The notes under the pieces were generated by a model. The model was not told the DNA's origin. It was given only the letters and a program-made list of their open reading frames with translations, and did not search any database. The position numbers and the translations under genes were made by a program. Shown in pieces: positions 55,722-64,000 of a stretch of DNA of 64,000 bases. The stretch is taken from contig CABJAB010000008.1 of assembly GCA_902363445.1 (NCBI GenBank), positions 55,783 through 119,782 of the forward strand. Reading direction: 5' to 3'. This DNA comes from Lachnospiraceae bacterium (lineage in GTDB: Bacteria > Bacillota > Clostridia > Lachnospirales > Lachnospiraceae). Within the stretch, counting starts at the first letter, position 1. Each line of letters begins with the position of its first letter.

Positions 55722-57533
55722 TCACTTCTGAATGCTCTGTTCCAAAGCTTTCCCTCGGGGAATTATTATCGTCACCCTAGTCCCTCTGCCAGGCGCACTG
55801 GCAATATCCACCGCTGCATCCATCTGCAGAGTCAGACGGTCCCGGATATTCCGAAGCCCCACAGAATCCGATTTTTTCTTGATATCTAATACATCAAAGC
55901 CGATTCCGTCGTCTTCCACAATAACGGCAAAATCATTTTCATGCTCACGGGTCCGAATCCACACGGTCCCGCCCTCCACTTTTTTACACAGCCCATGCTT
56001 AATGGCATTCTCAACCAGCGGCTGTATAGTCAGAGGCAGAATCATAAAGTCCGACGCACCTATTTCATAGATGACTTGTATCCGGTTTCGGAAACGGATC
56101 AGCTCTATATCGGTATACGCCCGTACATGCTTTAGCTCAGCGGTAAACGGAATCGGATCGGTATTCGTGACCGACTGGATGTTCGCCCTCAGATAGTCAC
56201 TGAAATCCTGAACCATTTTATAAGCCGTATTCGGCGACTTCATGATATACGCCTGGATGGCTCCCAGGGTGTTGTAAATAAAATGGGGCTGGATCTGGCT
56301 GATAAGAAGCCGTCCCTGGTTCTCCCGCAGCTTTCTGTCAAGTTCGTCCGCCTCCGCCGATCGGCGCATCAAATTTCTCACTGTACTGAGGCTGAGCAGC
56401 ATCAGATAAATCAAAAGGCCGAGAGGAACCCATATGCCGATATTGGAAAAATCATTTTTATAAAACAGCCCCAGCTCCTCGACCGCACAGAAGCTCAGGA
56501 TAATCAGACCGGCCAGCTCCAGCCGGCTTCCATCCCCTCCGGATCCGCGGCTGTCATACAGCAAAGAAAGCAAGGTATAACCGGCCGCAAGAACAATCAT
56601 GATATGCGCGGCGGGCAAAAGTTCTATGAGATCTGCAACCTTTAGTACCTGCAGGACAGTGCAGACAACGGTATTCGCGAACGTTATACCGTACAGAATC
56701 GAAAGGGCTCTTCTCCGGCGCGGGTGAAGCCGAAAACTCATATAATCCAGATACGGCATCGGCAGAAGAAAAAGCGCATAAAACGAGAGCGGCGATTCCA
56801 TCAAATTAAAAAAGGAAAATGGATTTGGCATTCTGGATTCGCCAAATGCCCACACTCCTGCCAAAAAGATAAAAAATGACAGGCTGTGCAGAACATGCCG
56901 CAGTTCCTTGGATTTCATCAGACAAAAAGAAGCCAGAAAAAGTGTCAGCGCCTGCATGATCATGGCCATGCTGATGATAAACTGAGGAACCTGCATTTTC
57001 ATGATATTCAGTTCAACCGCAGAATACGGCCCATAGAATACCCGATTTAACTGGCCGGAGCTCTGCGTATAGGGAGAAACTGTTTCAATGGCGACTGTTT
57101 CGCCGGCAGAACCGGCCGGTACCGGCACAAAGTTCCAGGCGCTGGGCGTGGCCCTGCTGAACAGCCTTGATCCGGACATATCATATTCGTAGACCTGTTT
57201 TCCGGACACAAATACCCGTACCGACTGCTGCGTACTCCTAAAGCATAAAAACATGCCGCTTTCCATCGTTTCCGGAAATATGTTTTCAATATGTATCGTC
57301 TGTGAGGCCGGCAAATTCAGGTTTACAGGAAGGTCGGTAAGCTGCCGGCCGCCGTTCTCCGGGTCTGTATACGTCCAGCCTTCCTTCATCTCTACGACAT
57401 CGCCCTTTGGCAGGGGAGGAGCATCTGCTTGATCCAGGACTACTATTAACAGCGCGGCCATTGTACTCAAAAGCACCATCAAAAACCAGCCGGACTGCTT
57501 CCAGTATTTTTTCAGTCTATTTTTTAACTTCAT
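55722..57533 (-). CDS. LytS-type sensor histidine kinase with extracellular domain
   Basis: 603 residues from the ATG at 57533 (AAGGAGACT). An N-terminal helix, an extracellular 7TMR-DISM-like domain (about 50-190), seven membrane helices (about 195-400), then His-kinase with QIQPHFIYNTLG (acceptor histidine) and HATPase with VENAIKHGL and DDGIGFD. Partner of the response regulator that follows. The extracellular domain suggests sensing of a surface sugar or peptide, but the ligand is not readable. Confidence 0.88.
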   Translation of the reverse strand: MKLKNRLKKYWKQSGWFLMVLLSTMAALLIVVLDQADAPPLPKGDVVEMKEGWTYTDPENGGRQLTDLPVNLNLPASQTIHIENIFPETMESGMFLCFRSTQQSVRVFVSGKQVYEYDMSGSRLFSRATPSAWNFVPVPAGSAGETVAIETVSPYTQSSGQLNRVFYGPYSAVELNIMKMQVPQFIISMAMIMQALTLFLASFCLMKSKELRHVLHSLSFFIFLAGVWAFGESRMPNPFSFFNLMESPLSFYALFLLPMPYLDYMSFRLHPRRRRALSILYGITFANTVVCTVLQVLKVADLIELLPAAHIMIVLAAGYTLLSLLYDSRGSGGDGSRLELAGLIILSFCAVEELGLFYKNDFSNIGIWVPLGLLIYLMLLSLSTVRNLMRRSAEADELDRKLRENQGRLLISQIQPHFIYNTLGAIQAYIMKSPNTAYKMVQDFSDYLRANIQSVTNTDPIPFTAELKHVRAYTDIELIRFRNRIQVIYEIGASDFMILPLTIQPLVENAIKHGLCKKVEGGTVWIRTREHENDFAVIVEDDGIGFDVLDIKKKSDSVGLRNIRDRLTLQMDAAVDIASAPGRGTRVTIIIPRGKALEQSIQK

Positions 57534-57543
57534 GTAAGTCTCC

Positions 57544-60144
57544 TTACAGCCACTCATCCATTATCTGGTACAGCTTTGAGATATCCAGCGGTTTAGAGAT
57601 ATGAGCATTCATTCCTGCTTCTTTACTTTTTAAAGCATCCTCAGCAAATGCGTTTGCCGTCATGGCAAAAATCGGTATAGAGCCCGCATCCGGACGGTTC
57701 AGTTTCCGGATACGCCTGGCGGCCTCATAACCGTCCATCTTCGGCATCTGGATATCCATCAGGATCAGATCATAATACCCCGGCGGTGAAGACTCAAATT
57801 TCTCCACCGCCTGGACTCCATCTCCGGCCTGGTCGATAACTGCTCCCGTAGTTCCAATCAATTCGACAGCGATTTCCATGTTAATCTCATTGTCTTCCGC
57901 GAGAAGGATATACCTGCCGTGAAAGTCATAGTCTGGAACGCCGCTTACGCCGCTTCCAGAAAGCGGCCGGTTCTGCTGAACGTCAGCCAAAGCGCCGGCA
58001 ATGCTGCTTTCAAACAGAGGTTTATAAATGATGCCGTTCACTCCATTTTCCCTCGCGTCCTGTTCCAAATCGGCCGTATCGTTGGCTGTGATCAGAACAA
58101 CGGCAATATCGTCCCCGGCTGTGGAGCGGATCCGGCGGGCCGTTTCAATCCCGTCCATTCCCGGCATCTTCCAATCTATGAAACACACATTAAATCCTTC
58201 CCCGCGGCCGCGGGCTGCTTCCACGCAGGAAACCGCCTGAGATCCATTATCCACCCACTCTCCATGCACCTGCATCTTATCCAGAAGAAGAAGGACGTGT
58301 TCACAGGTGTCCCGGTCATCATCCACCACCAGCGCTTTGATATCTTCATACCGGACCGGCTCCCGCCTTTCATTGGTACGCCCGAAGGGAAGCTCCAGGA
58401 TAAAGGTGCTGCCGGCGCCCAGTTTACTTTCAACCCGCACGCCGCCGCCCATCAACTCCGAAAAACGCTTCACAATAGCGAGGCCAAGGCCGGTGCCTCC
58501 GTATTTCTGCGTTACATTCGCATTCTCCTGCTCAAAGGACTCAAAGATCTTGTCGTAATTCTCTTCGGCAATGCCGCAGCCGGTATCACTCACTTCAAAT
58601 TTCAGCCAAAAATCGTCCTGCGTGTCCTCCGTTTTTTCAGCCGGCGCCATCGGTGTGACCCGGAGACGGACACGGCCTCCCGCCGGAGTGAATTTCATGG
58701 CATTGGAAAGAAGGTTTGATAAAATCTGATTGAGCCGAAGAGAATCTCCCAAAAGCACCTCATCCACTGCTCCCAGCAGGACCGTTTCATAATAAATCCC
58801 CTTGCTCTTGGCCTGAAGATAGTGTACATCTCCGAAATTTTCCAGAAAGGCGCGGAAGTCAAACCGCTCGCGCCGAATTTCTATTTTTCCGCTTTCCACC
58901 TTGGACATATCCAGTACATCGTTTATAAGAGCCAGCAGATGATTGGAGGATATCGTCACCTTTTTCAAACAGTCCGCTGTCTTTGCATCATTACCGATAT
59001 TTTGCTGAGCAATGGCGCTCATGCCGATGATACCGTTCATCGGCGTCCGTATCTCATGGCTCATCCGGCTGAGGAATTCACTTTTCGCATGATTTGCGTT
59101 CTCCGCCCGCTTTCTGGCGGCCTCCGCCGATGCCTTAGCTTCCCGAAGAGCGCGTTCCTTCCGGCTCATATTGGTGTAATAGAAGAAAAACACTACGGAA
59201 AGGACCGCTAGGATCACCGCCATCATAATGACCGCGTTTCGATTGAGCCGGTGAGTCAGGCTGCTGACTGTGGAAGCCACCACCTCGTAAGGAATCGCGG
59301 TCAGCATATACCAGTCCGTATCCGGAATCGGCGCGTAATATATGTAACGGTTTTCATTTCCGATAGTGAACGCCGACCGGCCGGCCATACCGGACTGAAA
59401 GTCCCCCTTGATTATTTCAACAGAATATCCCTCATCAAACGCCGCGTACTGCTTCAGCTTGGAAAAAAGATTGACTCCCTTTGGTATGCCGGTATTATGC
59501 TCTGTATTGTTGACCACATAGTTTCCGGATGACGCCACGATACTGGAATAGGTCCGGGCATCATCCCGTTCCAGGGAAAGCTGGCTGCTGAGAGAGTCGA
59601 CGTCAAGTCCTGCCAGGACAGCGATAAACGTCCTGTCTCCATATGATACCGGTTTAATCGTCGTCCCCAGCAAAAACATATTGTCTCCTAAAATAGTTTC
59701 GTTATAGGAAATAAGGTCGTTGTCCCCATCTAAAAGCCTCCCGATAAAGCTGATCTTCGACGCGGCCGGAAAGGCGCCCTCTGCGCTGTGGTACTCTCCC
59801 TCATTGTCCAAAAATGCCAAAAATGAAAAATGATTATATTCCTGTACCCGGGTCAAAAATCCGATCAAAGAATCCTGATCCCGCAGATCAGTATCGGAAA
59901 CCGAGTTTACAGCCGTCTGCAGCTGGGAAAACTGAGCGTTCAGGCTGGTCTGAAAATGGCCGATGGTCTGAGAAGTCAGTTCGCGCAGATAGAGAGTACT
60001 CATTTCTACGGCCGCATCCTGAGAAGCCCTGTTGGAGGACTGGATCATAACAAGAAAACTGGCTGTACAGACAGTGATTATACACACAACGAATATAGCT
60101 GCAAAATGAGGGTGTTGTTTCTTCTTCTGTTTTAAATCCCGCAT
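57544..60144 (-). CDS. Hybrid histidine kinase with Cache sensor and two receivers
   Basis: 866 residues from the ATG at 60144 (AAGGTG upstream; the longer frame overlaps the lipoprotein gene). Helix near 20-40; extracellular double-Cache-like domain to about 300; a second helix; HisKA with FLSRMSHEIRTPMNGIIGM, HATPase with LSNAMKFTPAG; two receivers with phosphorylatable Asp in CFIDWKMPG and ILMDIQMPK. Domains are typical of large signalling hybrids. It overlaps or abuts its neighbours and may receive input from the lipoprotein upstream. Confidence 0.9.
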   Translation of the reverse strand: MRDLKQKKKQHPHFAAIFVVCIITVCTASFLVMIQSSNRASQDAAVEMSTLYLRELTSQTIGHFQTSLNAQFSQLQTAVNSVSDTDLRDQDSLIGFLTRVQEYNHFSFLAFLDNEGEYHSAEGAFPAASKISFIGRLLDGDNDLISYNETILGDNMFLLGTTIKPVSYGDRTFIAVLAGLDVDSLSSQLSLERDDARTYSSIVASSGNYVVNNTEHNTGIPKGVNLFSKLKQYAAFDEGYSVEIIKGDFQSGMAGRSAFTIGNENRYIYYAPIPDTDWYMLTAIPYEVVASTVSSLTHRLNRNAVIMMAVILAVLSVVFFFYYTNMSRKERALREAKASAEAARKRAENANHAKSEFLSRMSHEIRTPMNGIIGMSAIAQQNIGNDAKTADCLKKVTISSNHLLALINDVLDMSKVESGKIEIRRERFDFRAFLENFGDVHYLQAKSKGIYYETVLLGAVDEVLLGDSLRLNQILSNLLSNAMKFTPAGGRVRLRVTPMAPAEKTEDTQDDFWLKFEVSDTGCGIAEENYDKIFESFEQENANVTQKYGGTGLGLAIVKRFSELMGGGVRVESKLGAGSTFILELPFGRTNERREPVRYEDIKALVVDDDRDTCEHVLLLLDKMQVHGEWVDNGSQAVSCVEAARGRGEGFNVCFIDWKMPGMDGIETARRIRSTAGDDIAVVLITANDTADLEQDARENGVNGIIYKPLFESSIAGALADVQQNRPLSGSGVSGVPDYDFHGRYILLAEDNEINMEIAVELIGTTGAVIDQAGDGVQAVEKFESSPPGYYDLILMDIQMPKMDGYEAARRIRKLNRPDAGSIPIFAMTANAFAEDALKSKEAGMNAHISKPLDISKLYQIMDEWL

Positions 60145-60145
60145 A

Positions 60146-62101
60146 TCATTCACCTTCACCGGCTACTGTAATGCGCCCTTCCAGCATGGCGCATACCGGC
60201 TCTTTCTGATGACTCTTAAAATACGATTTCATCGCATCGGCATAAGTCGCCTCTGTATTTTGGACCAATTCAACGCCTTCCGCTTTGGGAACGTCATCAC
60301 TGAACAGATTAAGCATGGTATAACCGTCCCCGTTGTTGTCCAGATAGCCGCTGGAGCCGGTCATGTAATTATTGACGGCCAGAGTATACTTTTCAGACAT
60401 TTCCAAGGGTGTTCCGTCCGGCAGTGTGACAGACAAAAGCTCTGCCGGCGTCTCTCCCTCCTGAGGTCTGTAAGAATAATGAAGCCCGGAAACCTGGAGG
60501 AACCGCCCCGCGGGAATATCGTCCTTCCCAGTCGTTAGGGATATACTGTTTTCCAGCATTTCAAAAATGACACTTCCATCCGCCTTCACCACTACAATAG
60601 TATTGGAATAAGGACAGACCGCGTTCAGATCGGCTCCCATCACATCTCCCTCATACAGGCTGGCACGGATCCCGCCTCCGTTCACCACGGCGATATCCGC
60701 GCCGGTATATTCTGCCGCCGCATCTGCGACCAGGTTTCCAATCGCTGTCTCTTCCAGACGGGTATTGTAATTTTCATAGAGCAGATCTTGACTCACGCTT
60801 CCCACCACTGACTGATCATAGTCTACGTCCGCGGAACCGTTGCGGTAATAATCGTCTATGGAAGACAACGCTTCTGTCATCTCCATTTCGCCGCTCAGCA
60901 CTGAGATCATACTCTGACCAAAGTATTGGATCACCTTAGACGGCAATTCAAGATTATAGATATATCCCCCTTCTATACATGCCTCCAGCCCCTCCGGAAC
61001 GGAATCGTCATTATCTTCATATCCCGACAGATAAGAGCTGGTCGCTCCTGTGTCGTTAATCCAGGCCTTTTGTCCCTCCTGTGTGGACAGAAGCCCTAAA
61101 ATACGCTGGCAGGCATCCAGTTCATCTTCTTTTCCCTTTTCATCCAGAGCACGGTTGATCCCTATAAATCCGTCAGGAGAAGAAATGGCCCATGGAGCGT
61201 TTCCCTGATCGCTTAAAAAAGGCAGCATCACAAATTCATATTGATCCGTTTCATCACTCAGCTGCGACAGCAGCCGGACATTCCCATAGGAAATCAGCAG
61301 CGTCCCATCCAGCATACGCTGTTTCACCGGAAGTGCGTTGACTTGTTTAGTCGCTAAGGCCTTTGAATTCAAATACCCTTTTTCCACACAAGTTAAAAGG
61401 CCGTCCAGGCTGTCGTCCCAGATCCCGCTGAAAGAAGCTCTTTTTTCCTTAAGCCCATCCATCCATTTGATCCCGTCCATCAGGCCCAGAAAATCCGGAA
61501 CACGAGTTCCGATGATATAGGAGCCGATAGCCGCAGAATTTATCGCATCTATGCCAAACGTGGTCCCATCGGACCCGACTCCGATTCCCTGCTCTTTCCC
61601 GGCGTCAAACAAAGCCAATAAATCCGCATTGGAAGCAGGTATCGATATTCCCAGCTTTTCAGCCAGTGTTTTGTTGAGTATGTAGCCGGAATACTGGCCG
61701 GGCAAAGGGAGATAAAACGTCTTTCCCTCAATCATGACCGGATTCATCGTTGTAGCCTGATAGCTGGTGGCGTATTCTGTCGCGCTCAGATCCAGCATGT
61801 ATTCTTTTACATCTCCGGTAGGAAGCGTAGTGACAATCAGGTCAGTGCCCTTTCCATTGTGCAGACGGCGCTCACTGTCCCCATTGATCGTCGCCGTGGC
61901 CGCAGACTCCACCTGCAGATCTATATCGGAATACGTCTCTTCCACCAGCTGCTTAAAACGGTCCAGAGAAATAGGATACATCATCGTGACCGTGATTTTT
62001 TTAGGTGTGTTATCCCCCCTGCAGCCGATAAAACCGCCGCATAATGCCAGAAACAGCCCTAGAACTATTACTTTTTTAATCTTTCTATATCTTACTCCCA
62101 T
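60146..62101 (-). CDS. Lipoprotein: solute-binding domain fused to 5'-nucleotidase C-terminal domain
   Basis: 651 residues. Lipobox FIGCRG near residue 27. N-terminal about 35-400 is an ABC-type solute-binding fold (DLIVTTLPTGDVKEYMLDLS; GYILNKTLAEKLGI; FGIDAINSAAIGSYII). About 430-645 is a 5'-nucleotidase C-terminal (nucleotide-binding) domain with NLVADAAAEYTGADIAVVNG, NGGGIR and MTGSSGYLDNNGDGY. The N-terminal metallophosphatase half of normal 5'-nucleotidases is absent, so no catalysis is expected. No permease or ATPase is next to it; kinases follow. Reading: an extracellular ligand sensor for the downstream kinases. Confidence 0.85.
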   Translation of the reverse strand: MGVRYRKIKKVIVLGLFLALCGGFIGCRGDNTPKKITVTMMYPISLDRFKQLVEETYSDIDLQVESAATATINGDSERRLHNGKGTDLIVTTLPTGDVKEYMLDLSATEYATSYQATTMNPVMIEGKTFYLPLPGQYSGYILNKTLAEKLGISIPASNADLLALFDAGKEQGIGVGSDGTTFGIDAINSAAIGSYIIGTRVPDFLGLMDGIKWMDGLKEKRASFSGIWDDSLDGLLTCVEKGYLNSKALATKQVNALPVKQRMLDGTLLISYGNVRLLSQLSDETDQYEFVMLPFLSDQGNAPWAISSPDGFIGINRALDEKGKEDELDACQRILGLLSTQEGQKAWINDTGATSSYLSGYEDNDDSVPEGLEACIEGGYIYNLELPSKVIQYFGQSMISVLSGEMEMTEALSSIDDYYRNGSADVDYDQSVVGSVSQDLLYENYNTRLEETAIGNLVADAAAEYTGADIAVVNGGGIRASLYEGDVMGADLNAVCPYSNTIVVVKADGSVIFEMLENSISLTTGKDDIPAGRFLQVSGLHYSYRPQEGETPAELLSVTLPDGTPLEMSEKYTLAVNNYMTGSSGYLDNNGDGYTMLNLFSDDVPKAEGVELVQNTEATYADAMKSYFKSHQKEPVCAMLEGRITVAGEGE

Positions 62102-62133
62102 ATATCGTGATGACCTCCCCTATGGGCTTTTGT

Positions 62134-62211
62134 CCTTGTTCATCTCATTCCTTTTCATTATACCTCATTCCATGGAAAATACAATCCTCAATCCCTTGTT
62201 CATCTCATTCC
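62134..62211 (-). promoter_or_regulatory. Signalling-locus promoter flanked by 18-bp direct repeats
   Basis: CCTTGTTCATCTCATTCC occurs at 62134-62151 and 62194-62211, 60 bases apart, and a partial ACCTCATTCC at 62162-62171. A minus-strand TATAAT (62157-62162) lies between, with TTGTAT 16 bases upstream. One repeat is upstream of the -35 and one covers the start region, as for a repressor that loops or blocks twice. The divergent regulator is the obvious candidate. Confidence 0.65.
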
Positions 62212-62305
62212 AATTTTATGAAGGACTATTTTTTAGAAAAACACAATATATACTGGCTTATTAAAGCTTGAAATGTTAAAATAGAAAGATAAGGCGGTGG
62301 CGGAT

Positions 62306-63790
62306 ATGCTCAATGATCGGGGATTTGCAAACCTCATATATGAATATTTTATCGTTCGATTCAAATTTCAGTATTATAAGAAAGGGGACAGTCTGCCTAA
62401 AATCGAATCTCTCTGCCGACAGTTCAATGTATCCTCTCTCACCATAAAATCTGCATTTAAACGTCTAAACGACGAAGGATACATATCCAGAAGCCACGGC
62501 CGGAGTGCCAAGGTTCTCTTTCAGCAGGACGAAAAAGGGCTCAACGAATTTGCCGTCCGTTTCTTTTCTGAACGACGCACCTCTATTTCCGATCTCTATC
62601 AGTCTACGGAATTGGTGGTCGTGCCGATGCTGACGAAGGGTTTTCTCCTCATGGATGACAATGATTTTGCTGTTTTGGAGAAATTGGCAGAGCAGCCGAG
62701 TCCGGAAGATCAGATACGGTTTTATTGCTATATATTGCTGAAAACAAAAAATCCGCTCATCATGAATCTCTTCTGGGAAAGCACTCTGTATCTCGGACTG
62801 CCGTTTCCAGTACAATATAAAGGACATGTTCTCTATGACCCGGAAATAAGCCGGCGGCGGCTCAGGGAATTGATCGCCTGCGGCAGGGAAGGCGAACCGG
62901 CGCATATCTATGACGCTCATCTCGCCTTTCAGCGTGATGTTTCAAAAGAAATTCTCAGCTATATTGAAGGCCGGCTTCCGCAGATTCCGCAGAAAAAAAC
63001 GCTTCCTTTCTCCTGGAGGGTCTATCGGGAGCGTCCCCAAATATGCTGCGATCTGGCTATCCGAATCGTACATGACATATATTTTGGAGATTACTGCGGC
63101 AGTGGATTTCTTCCCTCTTATGAAAATATGGCATCTAAATACGGCGTCTCAGTCAGCACCATGAGGCGAACGATAGGTCTGATGAACCAGCTAGGCGCCA
63201 CTCAGACCATCAATGGAAAGGGAACCAGAATTTTAATGCTGAGTGATACGGATATAGAAAGGCCCCTAGACCTCACGGCTCCCGCGATACGTCAGAATAT
63301 GACTTATTATATTCAGTCCTTTGAGCTGCTCGCCGAATCCTGTGAAAGGGTAATGAATTTTGCCTTTAAAAATTTTTCTGAATTGGAAAAAATGGAGTTG
63401 ATCAACTTGCTGGAAGAATATCTGCAGTCCAGGCGCTATTACATCTCCCCTCAGACCATATTCGCGTATGTGGCGGAGCACAGTCCGCTGCAGGCATTGC
63501 AGGAAATCTATGGAAAACTTTATGGACTTAATCTCTGGGGATATCCCATGAAGAAGTACAGAAAAGAGATGCCCGGACTTGACGACTCTATAAAAAAATT
63601 CACAGAAACGATTGTCCAGTCATTAAAAGACAACGATATTGATCGTTTTTCGATGCTCTTCAGCACGCTCATGAAAAATGAGTACCAGATTGCTAAGAAG
63701 ATTCTGACAGAGCACGGTTATAAAGCGGAGGATCTGAATATGTCGCCTGCCTTCAGCCTCCTGCAGATGGAGGAAACACCCCAGGCCTAG
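62306..63790 (+). CDS. GntR-type regulator with two winged helices
   Basis: 494 residues from ATG 62306 (an in-frame GTG lies at 62297; the ribosome site AAGG is weak for both). Near residues 25-75 is a first GntR winged helix (SLPKIESLCRQFNVSSLTIK); a second, SGFLPSYENMASKYGVSVST near 270-310, follows a long helical middle. The remainder is unknown. It is divergent from the signalling-fibre operon and probably controls the shared promoter region. Duplicated HTHs match the two direct repeats there. Confidence 0.75.
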   Translation: MLNDRGFANLIYEYFIVRFKFQYYKKGDSLPKIESLCRQFNVSSLTIKSAFKRLNDEGYISRSHGRSAKVLFQQDEKGLNEFAVRFFSERRTSISDLYQSTELVVVPMLTKGFLLMDDNDFAVLEKLAEQPSPEDQIRFYCYILLKTKNPLIMNLFWESTLYLGLPFPVQYKGHVLYDPEISRRRLRELIACGREGEPAHIYDAHLAFQRDVSKEILSYIEGRLPQIPQKKTLPFSWRVYRERPQICCDLAIRIVHDIYFGDYCGSGFLPSYENMASKYGVSVSTMRRTIGLMNQLGATQTINGKGTRILMLSDTDIERPLDLTAPAIRQNMTYYIQSFELLAESCERVMNFAFKNFSELEKMELINLLEEYLQSRRYYISPQTIFAYVAEHSPLQALQEIYGKLYGLNLWGYPMKKYRKEMPGLDDSIKKFTETIVQSLKDNDIDRFSMLFSTLMKNEYQIAKKILTEHGYKAEDLNMSPAFSLLQMEETPQA

Positions 63791-63826
63791 TGTTTATGAC
63801 ATTGGGGGAGTTCCGATAAAGCAAAC

Positions 63827-63871
63827 AAAAAGACCGAGAAACCAGCAAAAATATGGTTTCTCGGTCTTTTT
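63827..63871. terminator. Strong bidirectional terminator
   Basis: An 18-bp stem (AAAAAGACCGAGAAACCA / TGGTTTCTCGGTCTTTTT) with a 9-base loop. It follows the GntR-type gene on the plus strand and borders the tRNA fragment on the minus strand. Confidence 0.85.
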
Positions 63872-63873
63872 CG

Positions 63874-63896
63874 CGGAGACGGTGGGATTTGAACCC
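63874..63896 (-). other. tRNA 3'-end fragment (probable attachment-site remnant)
   Basis: On the minus strand, 23 bases give GGGTTCAAATCCCACC then GTCTCCG: T-loop, 3' side of T-stem, acceptor 3' strand and discriminator, most like tRNA-Ser. The 5' side of the T-stem (ACGGG) does not pair fully with CCCAC, and no GGAGACG 5' acceptor strand is found within 100 bases upstream. So it is not a whole tRNA gene. Confidence 0.6.
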
Positions 63897-64000
63897 GTGG
63901 GAGCCATATTATGAGAACCCTTGTAAACACGTGGTTTTCTCAAAAAGCTTATAAATAAAAGGAATTCTGCGTATATAACATTGTACGGTTTTTCACTATT

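Overview
The window looks like chromosome of an anaerobic, low-to-middle GC Firmicute, most likely a gut Lachnospiraceae. Supporting signs are strong AGGAGG ribosome sites, the clostridial gap-pgk-tpiA order, [FeFe]-hydrogenase maturation genes (hydE, hydF), many Firmicute-type ABC/two-component loci, and a tet(W) mobilizable element of a kind common in gut clostridia. The assignment is by inference; there is no rRNA in the window.

Region 1 (1-15 kb): the tail of a WYL regulator, a GNAT/YoaP protein, then lower glycolysis on the minus strand (gap, pgk, tpiA, and gpmI beyond an oppositely oriented GntR gene), a YbaK-type editing protein and an M29 aminopeptidase. Next is a minus-strand operon of an ABC importer (binding lipoprotein, permease, ATPase) coupled to hydE and hydF. 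It is preceded by a Crp/Fnr gene, and a Crp-like palindrome sits at about -41.5 of the operon promoter. lgt follows.

Region 2 (15-32 kb): a marR-ftsH operon; a GntR/ABC export set; a homocysteine S-methyltransferase coupled to a membrane protein; a PHP phosphatase; a TetR-MATE pair with duplicated operators; an AraC-type regulator; a response regulator/ABC/histidine kinase operon; a DUF2975/XRE pair; and an Fe-S aldo/keto reductase.

Region 3 (32-62 kb, all minus strand apart from the insert): a surface-fibre locus and the signalling genes upstream of it. In transcription order these are: a lipoprotein fusing a solute-binding domain to a 5'-nucleotidase C-terminal domain, a Cache hybrid histidine kinase, a LytS-type histidine kinase, a response regulator with a SARP-like output, a degenerate HD-GYP protein, a SipW-type signal peptidase, a TasA/camelysin-like subunit, a membrane-anchored protein (split, see below), a second SipW, a second TasA-like subunit, an anchored surface protein, and a very large secreted protein of about 1,618 residues.

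The main discovery is that a 12-kb mobilizable element carrying tet(W) (39,880-51,892) has integrated inside one gene of this fibre locus. Removing the element at a GT/AC core restores a single in-frame 526-residue protein. It also rebuilds a palindromic attB (TCCGGCA-N6-TGCCGGA) and a long pseudo-palindromic attP. The element has a large serine recombinase, TnpW, a DnaC-like ATPase, a RepA-type protein, a relaxase and MobC, but no conjugation apparatus. It faces against the host operon, so it should cut the downstream fibre genes off from their promoter, and excision should reverse this.

The window closes with a divergent dual-HTH GntR-type regulator, 18-bp direct repeats flanking the signalling promoter, and a 23-nt tRNA 3'-end fragment that looks like an attachment-site scar of another element beyond the edge.
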